64,000 nt of DNA from Legionellaceae bacterium. Its GTDB lineage: Bacteria > Pseudomonadota > Gammaproteobacteria > Legionellales > Legionellaceae. The stretch spans positions 1-64,000 of the forward strand of contig JAUYSP010000028.1 of the NCBI GenBank assembly GCA_030696305.1, in the 5' to 3' direction. A program made the translations under genes and the position numbers. Shown one piece after another: positions 44,024 through 54,393 of the stretch (the first letter of the stretch is position 1; each line of letters opens with the position of its first letter). Under the pieces are notes generated by a model. It did not search any database. It saw nothing but the letters and a program-made list of their open reading frames with translations, and was not told the origin of the DNA.

Positions 44024-45283
44024 GTGAGCGATGATTTATTAAAACAACGTGCTTTACAATACCATGAATATCCAACCCCAGGAAAACTTGGTGTCTACGT
44101 TACAAAATCCACAAATTCTCAAGATGATTTATCTTTAGCTTACACTCCAGGTGTTGCTGAACCCGTCCTTGCCATCGCGGAAAAACCAAGTGATGCATAT
44201 CGATACACAGCAAAAGGTAACTTGATAGCTGTCATGACGAATGGCACTGCAGTTTTAGGATTAGGTGATGTTGGACCTCTAGCAAGCAAACCCGTAATGG
44301 AGGGTAAAGCTGTTTTATTTAAACGTTTTGCTGGAATTGACGTGTTTGATATTGAAGTTGATGCGAAAGATCCGCAACAATTCATTGCAACAGCAAAAAG
44401 TTTGGCACCTACTTTCGGTGGTATTAATTTGGAAGATATCAAAGCACCTGAATGCTTTGAGATAGAACAAGCTCTTATTGAGCAACTCGATATTCCCGTT
44501 TTTCATGATGACCAACATGGCACAGCAATCGTAGTTGCTGCTGGCTTATTAAATGCTTTAGAATTACAAAACAAAAAACTATCCGAAGCACGTATCGTCT
44601 GTATTGGTGCAGGTGCTGCAGGTATCGCATCAATGCGCCTACTTGTTGCATTAGGAGCTAATAAAGACAATATGTTGCTATTAGATAGCTTAGGCGTCAT
44701 TCATACTGGTCGTGAAGATTTAAATGCTTACAAATTTGCATTTGCAGTTAATACTGAAAAAAGAACCCTGGAAGACGCACTAGTTGATGCGGATGTATTT
44801 ATCGGCGTTGCAAAACCTGATTTACTTAATGCTGAACTACTCAATCTGATGGCAAAAAATCCTATTATTTTTGCTTTATCTAATCCTAAACCCGAAATAA
44901 AACCCGAATTAGCACATGCAGTCCGGCAGGATTTAATTATGGCCACAGGACGCAGTGATTATCCAAATCAAGTAAACAACGTGTTATGTTTCCCTTACAT
45001 TTTCAGAGGTGCCTTAGATGTAAGAGCAACCTGTATCAATCAAGCTATGCAAATTGCAGCTGTGGAGGCAATCCGTCATCTAGTTCACGAACCTGTACCC
45101 CAAGAAGTAAAAGATAATTATCCTGGTGTGACTGACTGGGAATATGGTCCAAATTATATTTTACCTAAGCCCATCGACCCCCGTTTATTAGAACGAGTGC
45201 CCACGGCAGTAGCTAACGCAGCAATCGCCAGTGGTGTTAATCGCCTCACCAGAATAGAAGAATCCGTTAAGGACAACGTATAG
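44024..45283 (+). CDS. NAD(P)-dependent malic enzyme
   Basis: A 419-residue short malic enzyme that converts malate to pyruvate and CO2. Signatures are LAYTPGVAEP, KGNLIAVMTNGTAVLGLGD, the metal site INLEDIKAPECFEIE and the catalytic HDDQHGTAIV, then a Rossmann loop CIGAGAAGIASM. It lacks the phosphotransacetylase-like C-terminal half of E. coli MaeB. The start is GTG at 44024 with AGGAAGG about 8 bases upstream; an in-frame TTG seven codons earlier is the less likely start. The gene is followed 43 bases later by an MFS carrier. Confidence 0.93.
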   Translation: MSDDLLKQRALQYHEYPTPGKLGVYVTKSTNSQDDLSLAYTPGVAEPVLAIAEKPSDAYRYTAKGNLIAVMTNGTAVLGLGDVGPLASKPVMEGKAVLFKRFAGIDVFDIEVDAKDPQQFIATAKSLAPTFGGINLEDIKAPECFEIEQALIEQLDIPVFHDDQHGTAIVVAAGLLNALELQNKKLSEARIVCIGAGAAGIASMRLLVALGANKDNMLLLDSLGVIHTGREDLNAYKFAFAVNTEKRTLEDALVDADVFIGVAKPDLLNAELLNLMAKNPIIFALSNPKPEIKPELAHAVRQDLIMATGRSDYPNQVNNVLCFPYIFRGALDVRATCINQAMQIAAVEAIRHLVHEPVPQEVKDNYPGVTDWEYGPNYILPKPIDPRLLERVPTAVANAAIASGVNRLTRIEESVKDNV

Positions 45284-45326
45284 AGCATTAGCTCTTAATA
45301 TAAATCCTATTATTAAGGAGGTTATT

Positions 45327-46619
45327 TTGTCTAAAAATAATAAAAAAATAGCACTATCTTCATGGTTGGTTTGTGGTATCGGAGCACTGTATTACGCTTA
45401 TGAATATTTACTTCGCATAGCACCAAGCGCAATGGAAATACCATTACGTCATCACTTTGGTCTAACAGCTACTGGTTTTGGATTATTATCATCTATTTAC
45501 TACTATGCATACGTACCTATGCAACTACCAGTGGGTGTCCTCATGGATCGATTTGGTCCTCGTCGCCTATTAACTGTTGCTTGTTGCATTTGTGTTATTG
45601 GAACATTCATGTTTTCAGGCACAAACGTTTTTAGTGTTGCACTTATGGGACGATTATTAATTGGTATTGGTTCTGCCTTCGCCTATGTTGGTGTTTTAAA
45701 ACTCGCTACAATCTGGTTAGCTGAAGATAAGCTTGCAATGGTAGCTGGTATTACTGCTGCATTAGGTACTGTAGGTGCAATGCTCGGCGACAATCTGATT
45801 TCCGCTGCAGTAATGAATGGCGGATGGCAACAAACTATTATGTGGACAGGTGTTTTTGGTATCTTTTTAGTGTTCATTATATGGTTTGGTATTCATGATC
45901 ATAAACGCGATGCAGAAAGTGGCGGTACGATTAGCAGTTTCAAACTTAACTTAGTAGATTTAGGCATTATTTTACGCAACAAACAAATCTGGATTAACGG
46001 CATGTTTGGTTGTCTAGTGTACCTCCCTACAACTGTTTTTGCTGAACTATGGGGCATTCCCTATTTACAGCATGCTCATGGTTTATCTGAATCGGACGCA
46101 GGTTTTGCTAACTCATTGCTATTTTTTGGTTTTATGATTGGTGCGCCATTGATGGGTTTTGTTTCTGATAAATTAAAACGTCGTAAACCACCTATGTTAC
46201 TTGGTGCAACTGGTGCCGCCATCATCATGATGGTTATACTTTATTTTCCAGATTTAAAGCTCAATACACTCAACACGCTTATGTTCACTTTAGGCCTGTT
46301 TTATAGTGTTCAGGCTATTGTTTTTGCAGTAGGACGTGAATTAAGCCCTAATGAAGCTGCAGGAACGGCCATTGCAGTAACAAATATGTTAGTTATGATT
46401 GGAGCGATGTTTTTACAACCATTGGTAGGTCGACTATTAGATTGGAGCGTGGTTCTACGTAGTTCCAAAGAGGGTGTTAAAACGCTGGCGTTAGATATAA
46501 ACCGATTGTATACAGCAGCTGACTATCAATTTGCTATATCTATTATTCCAATCGGGATAGTTATTGCTGCGATATTAACTTTCTTTATCAAAGAAACGTA
46601 TGCCGAAGCAAATGAATAA
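45327..46619 (+). CDS. MFS transporter, paralogue 1
   Basis: A 430-residue carrier with 12 predicted helices. MFS motif A is clear as GVLMDRFGPRRLLT (about residues 70-83), with a second copy GFVSDKLKRRKPPM at the domain repeat. The start ALYYAYEYLLRIAPSAMEIP resembles the Legionella/Coxiella MFS group that includes the Pht nutrient carriers. Substrate unknown. The start codon is TTG but is preceded by a consensus AAGGAGG at ideal spacing. It sits between the malic enzyme and its own paralogue. Confidence 0.87.
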   Translation: MSKNNKKIALSSWLVCGIGALYYAYEYLLRIAPSAMEIPLRHHFGLTATGFGLLSSIYYYAYVPMQLPVGVLMDRFGPRRLLTVACCICVIGTFMFSGTNVFSVALMGRLLIGIGSAFAYVGVLKLATIWLAEDKLAMVAGITAALGTVGAMLGDNLISAAVMNGGWQQTIMWTGVFGIFLVFIIWFGIHDHKRDAESGGTISSFKLNLVDLGIILRNKQIWINGMFGCLVYLPTTVFAELWGIPYLQHAHGLSESDAGFANSLLFFGFMIGAPLMGFVSDKLKRRKPPMLLGATGAAIIMMVILYFPDLKLNTLNTLMFTLGLFYSVQAIVFAVGRELSPNEAAGTAIAVTNMLVMIGAMFLQPLVGRLLDWSVVLRSSKEGVKTLALDINRLYTAADYQFAISIIPIGIVIAAILTFFIKETYAEANE

Positions 46620-46644
46620 AGTTTGTTGATCATTTAGATCTCGA

Positions 46645-46737
46645 CTTCCCGCGACTTGTTCGCGGTCCATTTTATAGCTGTCAATAGGCTTATGTATAAA
46701 CCAATACCTCTGAGTCCCGCGAACAAGTCGCGGGAAG
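46645..46737. repeat. Dispersed palindromic repeat family, copies 2 and 3 (inverted pair)
   Basis: The left arm CTTCCCGCGACTTGTTCGCG (plus one G) at 46645-46665 is the exact complement of 46717-46737. Each arm is itself a small hairpin (CCGCGA, loop ACAAG, TCGCGG). They are variants of the CCCGCGGACAAG unit at 6924 and 62101. The pair sits between the two MFS genes and ends near GATGAATTGTCAAC, which also follows the copies at about 62000 and 62130. Confidence 0.82.
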
Positions 46738-46804
46738 TGGGGATTCTGATGATGAATTGTCAACGGAAACCCCAGTTAACTCACCTTAAAAAGGTTAACT
46801 CGCG

Positions 46805-48067
46805 ATGAAAACATACTCACGCAAACAGCTTATACTAGGTAGTACCATTTGTATTGTTGGTGCATTATTTTACTGTTATGAGTTCATATTACGCATTGTT
46901 CCTGGAGTGCTTCAAAATGAACTTATTGCAGCATTTGGTAATATTTCTGCATCCACGTTTGGAAAATTAGCAGCACTTTATTATTTTGCGTACTCCCCAA
47001 TGCAAGTACCAGTCGGGATGTTAATGGATCGATTTGGACCTCGTCGATTATTATCTCTAGCATGCCTATGCTGCACGCTAGGTTCCCTGATGTTTAGCTA
47101 TTCAACATCCATTGTAATTGCTGGTTCAGGGCGATTTCTTGTAGGATTTGGGTCTGCCTTTGCTTTTGTAGGGGTACTAACCGCGGCAGTAAATTGGTTA
47201 CCTCCTCGCTTTTTTTCATTAGTTGCTGGATTAATGACTACGCTTGGCATGTTGGGTGTCATCTATGGTGAGGTAAAAATTACTCAGCTAGCTAATACCA
47301 TGAGTTTATCATCCGTATTAATGTTGTTAGTATTTGCCGGTTTAATTTTGACTGTATTTATTTACCTAATCGTTCGAGATAGACCAAACGGCTTAGAAAC
47401 AAAACATGAATCATTCCCTCATTTTTTTAAAAGTGTTCTACAGGTATTAATGTCCAAACAAGTTTGGCTAATTGGCTTTGTTGGCGCATGTTTGTATACC
47501 TCACTATCAGTATTCGGTGAGCTTTGGGGTAAATCATATTTAGAATATGCACACCATTTAACAAAAGAACACGCTGCCACAACCATTTCAATGATGTTTT
47601 TAGGCTGGGGGATCGGTGCGCCACTTTCTGGCTATATATCAGATCACACAGGGCGTCGTATATTGCCGCTGGTTATTGGTGGTCTGCTATCTTTATTATG
47701 TATTTCAATTATTTTATATGTCCCACAATTATCTTATTTTTCACTTAACACACTCATGTTTTTATATGGCATATTTAGCTCTGTGGAAATTATTGTGTTT
47801 GTCATGGCTAAGGAAAATAGTGGCGCGTTATTGTCAAGCACGGTATTTGCAGTGGTCAATATGATTGTGACACTCGGCGGAGTAATCTTGCAACCACTAG
47901 TGGGCACACTGCTTGATATGGTAAGTGACAATCATCTTATCGGAGGCGTGCACATTTATACCACGCGAGATTACCAAATAGCCCTGACAGTTATACCCAT
48001 CTCAATGGTGCTCATGATAATCACAACGTGTTTTCTACGAGATAACTCTCGTAAGTCTCTCAACTAG
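46805..48067 (+). CDS. MFS transporter, paralogue 2
   Basis: A 420-residue, 12-helix carrier closely related to the preceding one: ALFYCYEFILRIVPGVLQNE at the start and motif A GMLMDRFGPRRLLS at almost the same position, with GYISDHTGRRILPL in the second half. Tandem duplication with divergence is evident. Substrate unknown; related carriers in Legionella import amino acids or nucleosides. The 3' end overlaps the convergent ankyrin gene by 8 bases within a hairpin. Confidence 0.87.
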   Translation: MKTYSRKQLILGSTICIVGALFYCYEFILRIVPGVLQNELIAAFGNISASTFGKLAALYYFAYSPMQVPVGMLMDRFGPRRLLSLACLCCTLGSLMFSYSTSIVIAGSGRFLVGFGSAFAFVGVLTAAVNWLPPRFFSLVAGLMTTLGMLGVIYGEVKITQLANTMSLSSVLMLLVFAGLILTVFIYLIVRDRPNGLETKHESFPHFFKSVLQVLMSKQVWLIGFVGACLYTSLSVFGELWGKSYLEYAHHLTKEHAATTISMMFLGWGIGAPLSGYISDHTGRRILPLVIGGLLSLLCISIILYVPQLSYFSLNTLMFLYGIFSSVEIIVFVMAKENSGALLSSTVFAVVNMIVTLGGVILQPLVGTLLDMVSDNHLIGGVHIYTTRDYQIALTVIPISMVLMIITTCFLRDNSRKSLN

Positions 48068-48078
48068 AGAGATTTACG
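48050..48078. terminator. Hairpin over two convergent stop codons
   Basis: CGTAAGTCTCTC and GAGAGATTTACG pair at 11 of 12 positions with loop AACTA. The stem spans the stop of the MFS gene (48065-48067) and that of the ankyrin gene (48060-48062). It could terminate transcripts from both sides, though U-runs are short. Confidence 0.5.
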
Positions 48079-51000
48079 GTGGCTTCGGGTTGTTGATCCG
48101 CTCTTTGCTCAACTTCATTAATTATCTTAAAAAGAGAGTGTTGAACAAGTTTTCTGATGATAGTATCTTGGGCATCAACAAACTGCCTCACTTGTATTTC
48201 AACCGCTGGGTATTTGCCTAGAACATGCAACCACATCTTTTGAGAAGATGTTAATGCAACTCTATGTTTCCATTCATTCAAACGCTGCTTCACAAAATCC
48301 ACAATGTAGGTGTCATAAAGTCCGTTTTGCCGCATAGCAAACTCCATCACATGAGGAACCGTAAGCAATAGGAAACCAAGTTCTTGATTCCGATTTTTAT
48401 AGGCTTTGCGCAAAGGTTGGTGATTAAATACGCCCACTTCAGCACATACTCTATCATATTTCAATAATTCTTTTACCAGCTCTATGTGCCCTCCCGCAAC
48501 GGCGTAGCGTAATGCATAATTATCTCTACCATTTGAATAACGTCGAACAGAAGAAAAGTTTCTTAATAAATCAATTGCATTTTCAATTAATCCGCAACGT
48601 ATCATATGCCGCAATAAACGATTATTATAATAAGCCACTCCTTGCCGAAAAGGCATATATTGGAGTAACAAATTTACCATGGGGATTTTTTTGGTAATCA
48701 CCGCCTCGCAAAGCAAACGATTACAAAATGCTACATTAGATCTAAATACAGGAATAGTTAAGTGCAATAAACGCTGTAAAACATTTAATTGACCATGCAC
48801 TACAGTAAACATTGCCAGTTTATATATAAAATCAGGCTCTAAACGACCAACATGAATAAATAATTCTTCTAATGTGTTTGGATTGCCACAAAGAGTAGCA
48901 TCATAGAAATCATATGCATTCGGAATTGAGCGATTCATTTGGTAATGTGCCATTTGATCTAAAGCATCTGTCTCAGGTTCTTGATTCATGTTTATATCTA
49001 GATTTATAGAAATATCATCTCGATCATCTCCATCCTCAGGATGGACTGCAGCTTCGGAACACATAACAGGATAATTTTTTCCCCAAAAATTACTAATATC
49101 TGGATTGCGGCGCATCAACTGTATTAAATCATCAAATTCATTTTCTTTTGCTTCTTTTACTAATTCATAATCATTTATTTTAAGTGATTCAACAACACAT
49201 GGAATGCTTAGTAAAGCTTCACATGATTCTAAATCATCTGCATTGGCAGCTCCTCTTAATGCATCATTTTCAAAAACATTTGCCCGCTGCGCTACATTTT
49301 CCAAGGTTAACAATTGCAATACAATGCGAGTCAAGCCCTCTTTGGTTACATCCAGAAGCAATTTATTATCATTTAAATGAGCGAGCTTCCCAATCGCATC
49401 ATACTGTAATAAAAGAAGCAGCATGTCGTAATGTTTCAATTGAAAAGCGTAATACATGAGATATAAACCAAAATTATCCCAATTGCTTGGATCAATTGAC
49501 TGATTTAAAAACAATAGCAACGTTCTGACATCGTTTCTTTCAATTACCGTTTTAAATAGATCAAACCAATATTTATTAAATAATGGTTTAAGTCCATTAA
49601 AACGTAACAGTTGATAAATCACAGGATATTTATAGTTAGAAGCAGCAATCACATCTAAAAATTGATCGCCAATAAGTTGCTGTAAGGATAATTGATATTT
49701 CTCTTGTTTTAATGATTTGATTATCGACAATTGACCTTGGCCGATCACATCAATAATCCATTGATAATTCAGACAAATCTCAAGGTTATCTTCGATTATA
49801 TTTTGATCTTCATCAAGCAAGGTCGATGTTTCGTTTTTAAAAGTCCCCGACGATTGCTTTGCTTTAGGTGGTCGACCATAAAATTCATTGCTTTCTAATA
49901 AAAGCCACTGTTCTGTTCCTTTTAAAACGTTTAATATTTTTTTCCATTGGGTGTTGTTTAAACGCCCGATCAGATACGTACAAATAACTACGTTTTGGGA
50001 CTGAAAAGCCAAATCAAACGCACTCAATCCATCTTTACGCCGCTTGGTAATTGATAATTGTTTTTCCAGACACCAACGGATCATATCTAAATCCTGGCTT
50101 TCACAAGCCAAATGCAACAGCGATGACCCATTAGTATCAAGATCAGTTAACATAAATCCAGGAATATGCTCTGCTAGCCATTGAATTCGGCTACCTCCAT
50201 TAATCATAGGTAATATCCAAGCAAATAAATGCTGGCCCCTATCATTTTTCTGATTTAAATTAGGTTTATAGTCAATCACGAATCGTTGGACATCTCGGTA
50301 GTAATCCTCTTGGATTTTTGTTACATGCTCTTCAGAATTGTTGTAATTTACCAAACTGAATTTTTTTATATGATTGCAATGAAACTCCCATACATGAAAA
50401 AGGGGTATGCATTCCTTAAAACCTAATTCTGCTGAAATCAAGTTATGTTTAAAACAATAATCAACTAAGGATTTTAAATAATATAACTGAACTACTGAAG
50501 GTCGATTTTTATTTTCTTGTAAATAACTCACTAAATACCTGATAAAATGAAGTACTTGATTTTGATTATCAACTGGCAGTGACATCTCAGCATTCATAAA
50601 ATGAAGTACATCATCAAACCATAATTTACCCTGCTTATTTTTTAAGAAAAGCAATCCTGCATTTTTTTGACAAAGATCATGTTCCACAATACTTTCATAT
50701 TGTTTTTTTTCTACAAGCATTGAAAGCAAATTATAATATTTCCCTCCTACTTCTCCAACCTGATTAAACTCGATCTCTTCCTGAGCTAATAACCATTTCA
50801 TCATACGTGGTTTTTCATAATAAATAGCAGAAAATAATTTTGCCGTTAACTGCTCCCTATTTGATGAAAAATCCATTGCATTCTTTTCTTTTAACCACAT
50901 TGCTATTTCCACCTGATCGGTTCGCATGCAATGCTCTAATAAAGTAAGCTCGCCATGAATTTTAATATCTAATGACAAGGCATGAATATTATGTAAATAA

Positions 51001-51956
51001 ACCAATATAGATAAATTTCCTAACTGTATTGCATGAAGAATTAAGCTAAACTCTTTCTTATCAACTACATGAACTAACGCTGGATTTATTGCACAGGCGT
51101 ATTGGACTAAGTCATTTTGATGCTGATGGAGAGCATAATGAATGGGAGCAAAGCCATAGTTGTCTCTCATGGAAGAGTTTGGCGTATAAAGGTATTCTTG
51201 GTATTGAGGGTAATTTAATTCAAATTGCTTTACCCAATCCACTGATTTAGATTGAAATATAAGATGAAAAATTGTTTCACCTCTGGATGATAGCCGTACA
51301 AGTGGATCAGCCCCAGCTTCAATTAATTTTTTAATAAAATTTAAGTTATCGGATATCACAGCGTGAGCTAAGGCTGTTAAACCATTAGCATCAATCTGAT
51401 TTATCTCATTTTTATATCTGCCCAACATTGAATGGAATAGTTTTACATATCCATATTTTGTAGCCATAGTTAACGGTGTATATTTTGAATAACGACTTAT
51501 GTTTTCAATTAAAAAATTTTCCACGTCTGACTGCTTCTTCATAACTGCAACAGCAATCGGGTGAATGGGACCATCATCCGGAACTTTCATTTTTCCAATC
51601 AAATAGTCCACTAAGTCGATGTATTTAAATTGACTAGCAAACGTTAATATTGAAACATAATGCCCCATAAAAATAACTTTTACATTGAAATCTAAACCAC
51701 GCGTATACAACTGATCACAGTACACAAGAAGCTCATCAAGCGTGGCTTCTGTCAGCATTTTATTAAACAGCCATGGTAAAAATAACTCATCCTTATTGAA
51801 TGGCGACATCGTATTAACAACCATAATCATCTTATTCAACTGATCATCGTGAATTTCTTGAGGATTTTTTATATAATTGACCAGCATGCTATAAAGCAAC
51901 GAATTAAGCCCTTTGTGGTCAACATCTAACTCCATATTATTAGAAGAAGAAAGCAT
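48060..51956 (-). CDS. Large ankyrin-repeat protein, candidate effector
   Basis: A 1298-residue protein with ankyrin repeats spread over its length. Clear units include DANGLTALAHAVISDNLNFI then KKLIEAGADP (about 184-214), NYGFAPIHYALHQHQNDLVQ (about 265-285), TNGSSLLHLACESQDLDMIR and KDGLSAFDLAFQSQNVVICT (about 615-670). A degenerate set with ALRYAVAGGHIELVKELLKY lies near 1150-1175. No enzyme domain or membrane segment is evident. Ankyrin proteins of this size are typical protein-binding effectors of Legionella, Coxiella and relatives, which is the likely role (inference). AGG lies about 10 bases before the ATG at 51956. Confidence 0.82.
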   Translation of the reverse strand: MLSSSNNMELDVDHKGLNSLLYSMLVNYIKNPQEIHDDQLNKMIMVVNTMSPFNKDELFLPWLFNKMLTEATLDELLVYCDQLYTRGLDFNVKVIFMGHYVSILTFASQFKYIDLVDYLIGKMKVPDDGPIHPIAVAVMKKQSDVENFLIENISRYSKYTPLTMATKYGYVKLFHSMLGRYKNEINQIDANGLTALAHAVISDNLNFIKKLIEAGADPLVRLSSRGETIFHLIFQSKSVDWVKQFELNYPQYQEYLYTPNSSMRDNYGFAPIHYALHQHQNDLVQYACAINPALVHVVDKKEFSLILHAIQLGNLSILVYLHNIHALSLDIKIHGELTLLEHCMRTDQVEIAMWLKEKNAMDFSSNREQLTAKLFSAIYYEKPRMMKWLLAQEEIEFNQVGEVGGKYYNLLSMLVEKKQYESIVEHDLCQKNAGLLFLKNKQGKLWFDDVLHFMNAEMSLPVDNQNQVLHFIRYLVSYLQENKNRPSVVQLYYLKSLVDYCFKHNLISAELGFKECIPLFHVWEFHCNHIKKFSLVNYNNSEEHVTKIQEDYYRDVQRFVIDYKPNLNQKNDRGQHLFAWILPMINGGSRIQWLAEHIPGFMLTDLDTNGSSLLHLACESQDLDMIRWCLEKQLSITKRRKDGLSAFDLAFQSQNVVICTYLIGRLNNTQWKKILNVLKGTEQWLLLESNEFYGRPPKAKQSSGTFKNETSTLLDEDQNIIEDNLEICLNYQWIIDVIGQGQLSIIKSLKQEKYQLSLQQLIGDQFLDVIAASNYKYPVIYQLLRFNGLKPLFNKYWFDLFKTVIERNDVRTLLLFLNQSIDPSNWDNFGLYLMYYAFQLKHYDMLLLLLQYDAIGKLAHLNDNKLLLDVTKEGLTRIVLQLLTLENVAQRANVFENDALRGAANADDLESCEALLSIPCVVESLKINDYELVKEAKENEFDDLIQLMRRNPDISNFWGKNYPVMCSEAAVHPEDGDDRDDISINLDINMNQEPETDALDQMAHYQMNRSIPNAYDFYDATLCGNPNTLEELFIHVGRLEPDFIYKLAMFTVVHGQLNVLQRLLHLTIPVFRSNVAFCNRLLCEAVITKKIPMVNLLLQYMPFRQGVAYYNNRLLRHMIRCGLIENAIDLLRNFSSVRRYSNGRDNYALRYAVAGGHIELVKELLKYDRVCAEVGVFNHQPLRKAYKNRNQELGFLLLTVPHVMEFAMRQNGLYDTYIVDFVKQRLNEWKHRVALTSSQKMWLHVLGKYPAVEIQVRQFVDAQDTIIRKLVQHSLFKIINEVEQRADQQPEATVNLSS

Positions 51957-52074
51957 CAGAAATATTGCCTATGTAGATTCAATACGCAATGTTAACGCAT
52001 TTAGTGTAAAAAATCACGATAAGTTATTCATTATAAAAACAATATACGTATAATATAAACATCGAGGCTGCAAC

Positions 52075-52815
52075 ATGCAAAACAATCCTTTAAAAATTAT
52101 CTCATTAAATATTGAAATGGATCGTCATTTTGATCGCATCATTCCTTTTTTTAAAAAGCAACAACCTGATATCATTTTGCTTCAAGAAGTCCTCGAAAAA
52201 GATCTGACCTATCTCAAACGATCCACAGGTATGACAGGCCCATATACTACACAAAATATTTTCACCTCAGAAAACTCAACATCTCCTATCGGCTTATTAA
52301 CTCTCACGAATCTACCCATAATTAATCACCACTCTGTTTATTATCGCGGAGATGGAGTAAACCCTATCCCCATGACGGTAAATGAACCAGAAAAAATGGC
52401 TCGAGCACTCTCTATCATTGAAATAAAAAAAGGGGAACAATTTTATTGCCTGGGAAATACCCATTTTACCTGGACACCCGACGCAAAACCCAATGCAGAT
52501 CAGTATCAAGACGTCGAACGTTTATTATCCGGTCTTCAGGCCATACCTGAGTTTATATTATGTGGCGATTTTAATGCACCGAGAGGTGGCGCGATTTACG
52601 ATACGATTGCTTTGAATTATAAAGATAATATACCCTCAGATATTACGACTACAATTGATAAAAAACTACACCGCCGCGGAGATTTAAATATTGTGGTTGA
52701 TAGTGTATTCACAACGCCAAGCTATGAAGTGATTGATATTCAAATCGTAGATAATTTAAGTGATCATTGTGCGATTATAGCCACAATAAAATCTCCTGAT
52801 GTTCTTAAAAAATAG
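52075..52815 (+). CDS. Endonuclease/exonuclease/phosphatase-family protein
   Basis: A 246-residue EEP-fold protein. Catalytic motifs: SLNIEMDRHFDR (Asn), ILLQEVLEKDL (Glu), GNTHFTW, CGDFNAPRGGAIYD (Asp/Asn) and LSDHCAIIA (Asp-His). It lacks the DNA-repair-specific segments of XthA, so the substrate could be nucleic acid or a phospho-compound such as a phosphoinositide. No signal peptide. The 3' end overlaps the convergent dam gene by 11 bases. It may belong to the accessory set because it adjoins the ankyrin gene. Confidence 0.85.
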   Translation: MQNNPLKIISLNIEMDRHFDRIIPFFKKQQPDIILLQEVLEKDLTYLKRSTGMTGPYTTQNIFTSENSTSPIGLLTLTNLPIINHHSVYYRGDGVNPIPMTVNEPEKMARALSIIEIKKGEQFYCLGNTHFTWTPDAKPNADQYQDVERLLSGLQAIPEFILCGDFNAPRGGAIYDTIALNYKDNIPSDITTTIDKKLHRRGDLNIVVDSVFTTPSYEVIDIQIVDNLSDHCAIIATIKSPDVLKK

Positions 52816-53611
52816 CAATCAACTCTCGAACTGGCGAACGCTGCGTTATATCGGAATTTATGAATCGGCTCACCGGAAATGAAATTATTTTTGATCCATC
52901 ATAATATTGGCGGGTCGTTGCTGTATCATGATTTGAGATGATGACAGAAATCCCTCTTGCAGCCGCCTCTTTTGCAGCTGTTGCAAGTGCTATCTGCTCT
53001 GCCTCACCAAATTTACTACTAGTATAACTTGAAAAATTAGACACTTGCCCGAGCGGTGCATAGGGTGGATCGCAATAAATTAAATCACCCTTTTGAGCTA
53101 GATCAAATGTGTTGCGAAAATCATTCTGTATAAATGTTACCACGTTGCATTTTGCGTGGAATAGCTCCATTTCACGACGGGGAAAATATGGTTTTTTATA
53201 TAGGCCAAATGGCACATTATATATACCTTTACTATTATATCTGCATAATCCATTGTAACCATGCCTATTTAAATACAAAAACAATGCCGCTCGATATCTA
53301 GGTTCCGTACTCTGATTAAACACATCTCGCATATGATAGTACTTTGCTTTCTGATTATTACCTTCAATAAACAATAATTCGCAATAATTTATAAAGGTAG
53401 TGCCTTCATCTTGCAAAAAACGAAACAAAGTAATCAAATCATGATTTTCTTCAGCTAAGATATATTGAGAAAAATTTGTGTTCATAAACACAGCACCTGA
53501 GCCAGTGAATGGCTCAATGAGGCGTTTTGTATTTGGAAAAGAAGGTAGTATGTAATTAAGACAGTGATATTTATTACCGGCCCATTTTAAAAAAGGTCTA
53601 ACCTTTTTCAT
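52805..53611 (-). CDS. dam: Dam-type DNA adenine methyltransferase
   Basis: A 268-residue class alpha (D12) methyltransferase. The N-terminal FLKWAGNKYHCLNYIL, SAM motif PFTGSGAVFMNT (about residues 35-46) and catalytic LIYCDPPYAPLG (about 176-187) are those of Dam, which methylates GATC. No cognate endonuclease gene is adjacent, so it is an orphan enzyme involved in mismatch repair and replication control. It follows suhB by 2 bases on the minus strand. Confidence 0.9.
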   Translation of the reverse strand: MKKVRPFLKWAGNKYHCLNYILPSFPNTKRLIEPFTGSGAVFMNTNFSQYILAEENHDLITLFRFLQDEGTTFINYCELLFIEGNNQKAKYYHMRDVFNQSTEPRYRAALFLYLNRHGYNGLCRYNSKGIYNVPFGLYKKPYFPRREMELFHAKCNVVTFIQNDFRNTFDLAQKGDLIYCDPPYAPLGQVSNFSSYTSSKFGEAEQIALATAAKEAAARGISVIISNHDTATTRQYYDGSKIISFPVSRFINSDITQRSPVRELIAIF

Positions 53612-53613
53612 TG

Positions 53614-54393
53614 TTAGATATGTCTTAAAGTCTGTAAAACAGATTTAAAAATTTTAGGCGTTCCCGCAATCACATGACCATCATGCATAAAATCTTCACC
53701 GCCCTGTAAATCACTTATCAAACCACCCGCTTCTTGAACTAATAGCGCTCCAGCCGCTATATCCCATGGTTTCATAGAAAAGCCCCAGAACCCATCAAGT
53801 CGACCGGCAGCTACATAAGCTAAATCAAGTGCTGCCGAACCTGTGTTTCTAATCCCTGCACATTGACCAATAAATTGTTTATAAGAATTTAAATAACGCT
53901 CACCCAAGCCTGGATGTCGTAAAGAAAAGCCTGAGCCTAACGTAGCAAGATTTAACTGAGTTGCCTTAGATACACGCAAACGGTGATCATTTAAACGAGC
54001 TCCCCTACCCCGACATGCTGAAAAACATTCGTGACGTAACGGATCATATACCACAGCACATTCCATGCGATTTTTAACACGTAAAGCGATTGAAATAGAA
54101 TAAAATGGAAAGCCATGAAGGTAATTTTTTGTTCCATCTAAGGGATCAATAATCCAAACAAAATCCGCCTCATCCTGAAAACCACCGCTTTCTTCAGCAA
54201 TAATTCCATGATCTGGATACGCTTTACGAATGGTATGAATAATAGCCTGTTCCGCTTTTAAATCCACTTCAGTACAAAAATCATTCTCGCCTTTAGAAAT
54301 CAGTTTAAGCCGATCAACTTGTTCTGCAGAGCGTAAAATAATATCACTGGCTTGTCGCGCAGCTTGTATCGCAATATTTAAAAGTGGTTGCAT
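53614..54393 (-). CDS. suhB: Inositol monophosphatase / SuhB
   Basis: A 259-residue enzyme of the IMPase family. The metal sites are visible as IAEESGG (Glu), WIIDPLDGTKNY (Asp-x-Leu-Asp) and KPWDIAAGALLVQEAGG near the C-terminus. SuhB dephosphorylates inositol phosphate and also joins the NusB/NusE antitermination complex on ribosomal RNA. The start MQPLLNIAIQAARQA matches relatives; the in-frame codon 13 positions upstream is rejected. It is followed at 2 bases by dam. Confidence 0.93.
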   Translation of the reverse strand: MQPLLNIAIQAARQASDIILRSAEQVDRLKLISKGENDFCTEVDLKAEQAIIHTIRKAYPDHGIIAEESGGFQDEADFVWIIDPLDGTKNYLHGFPFYSISIALRVKNRMECAVVYDPLRHECFSACRGRGARLNDHRLRVSKATQLNLATLGSGFSLRHPGLGERYLNSYKQFIGQCAGIRNTGSAALDLAYVAAGRLDGFWGFSMKPWDIAAGALLVQEAGGLISDLQGGEDFMHDGHVIAGTPKIFKSVLQTLRHI

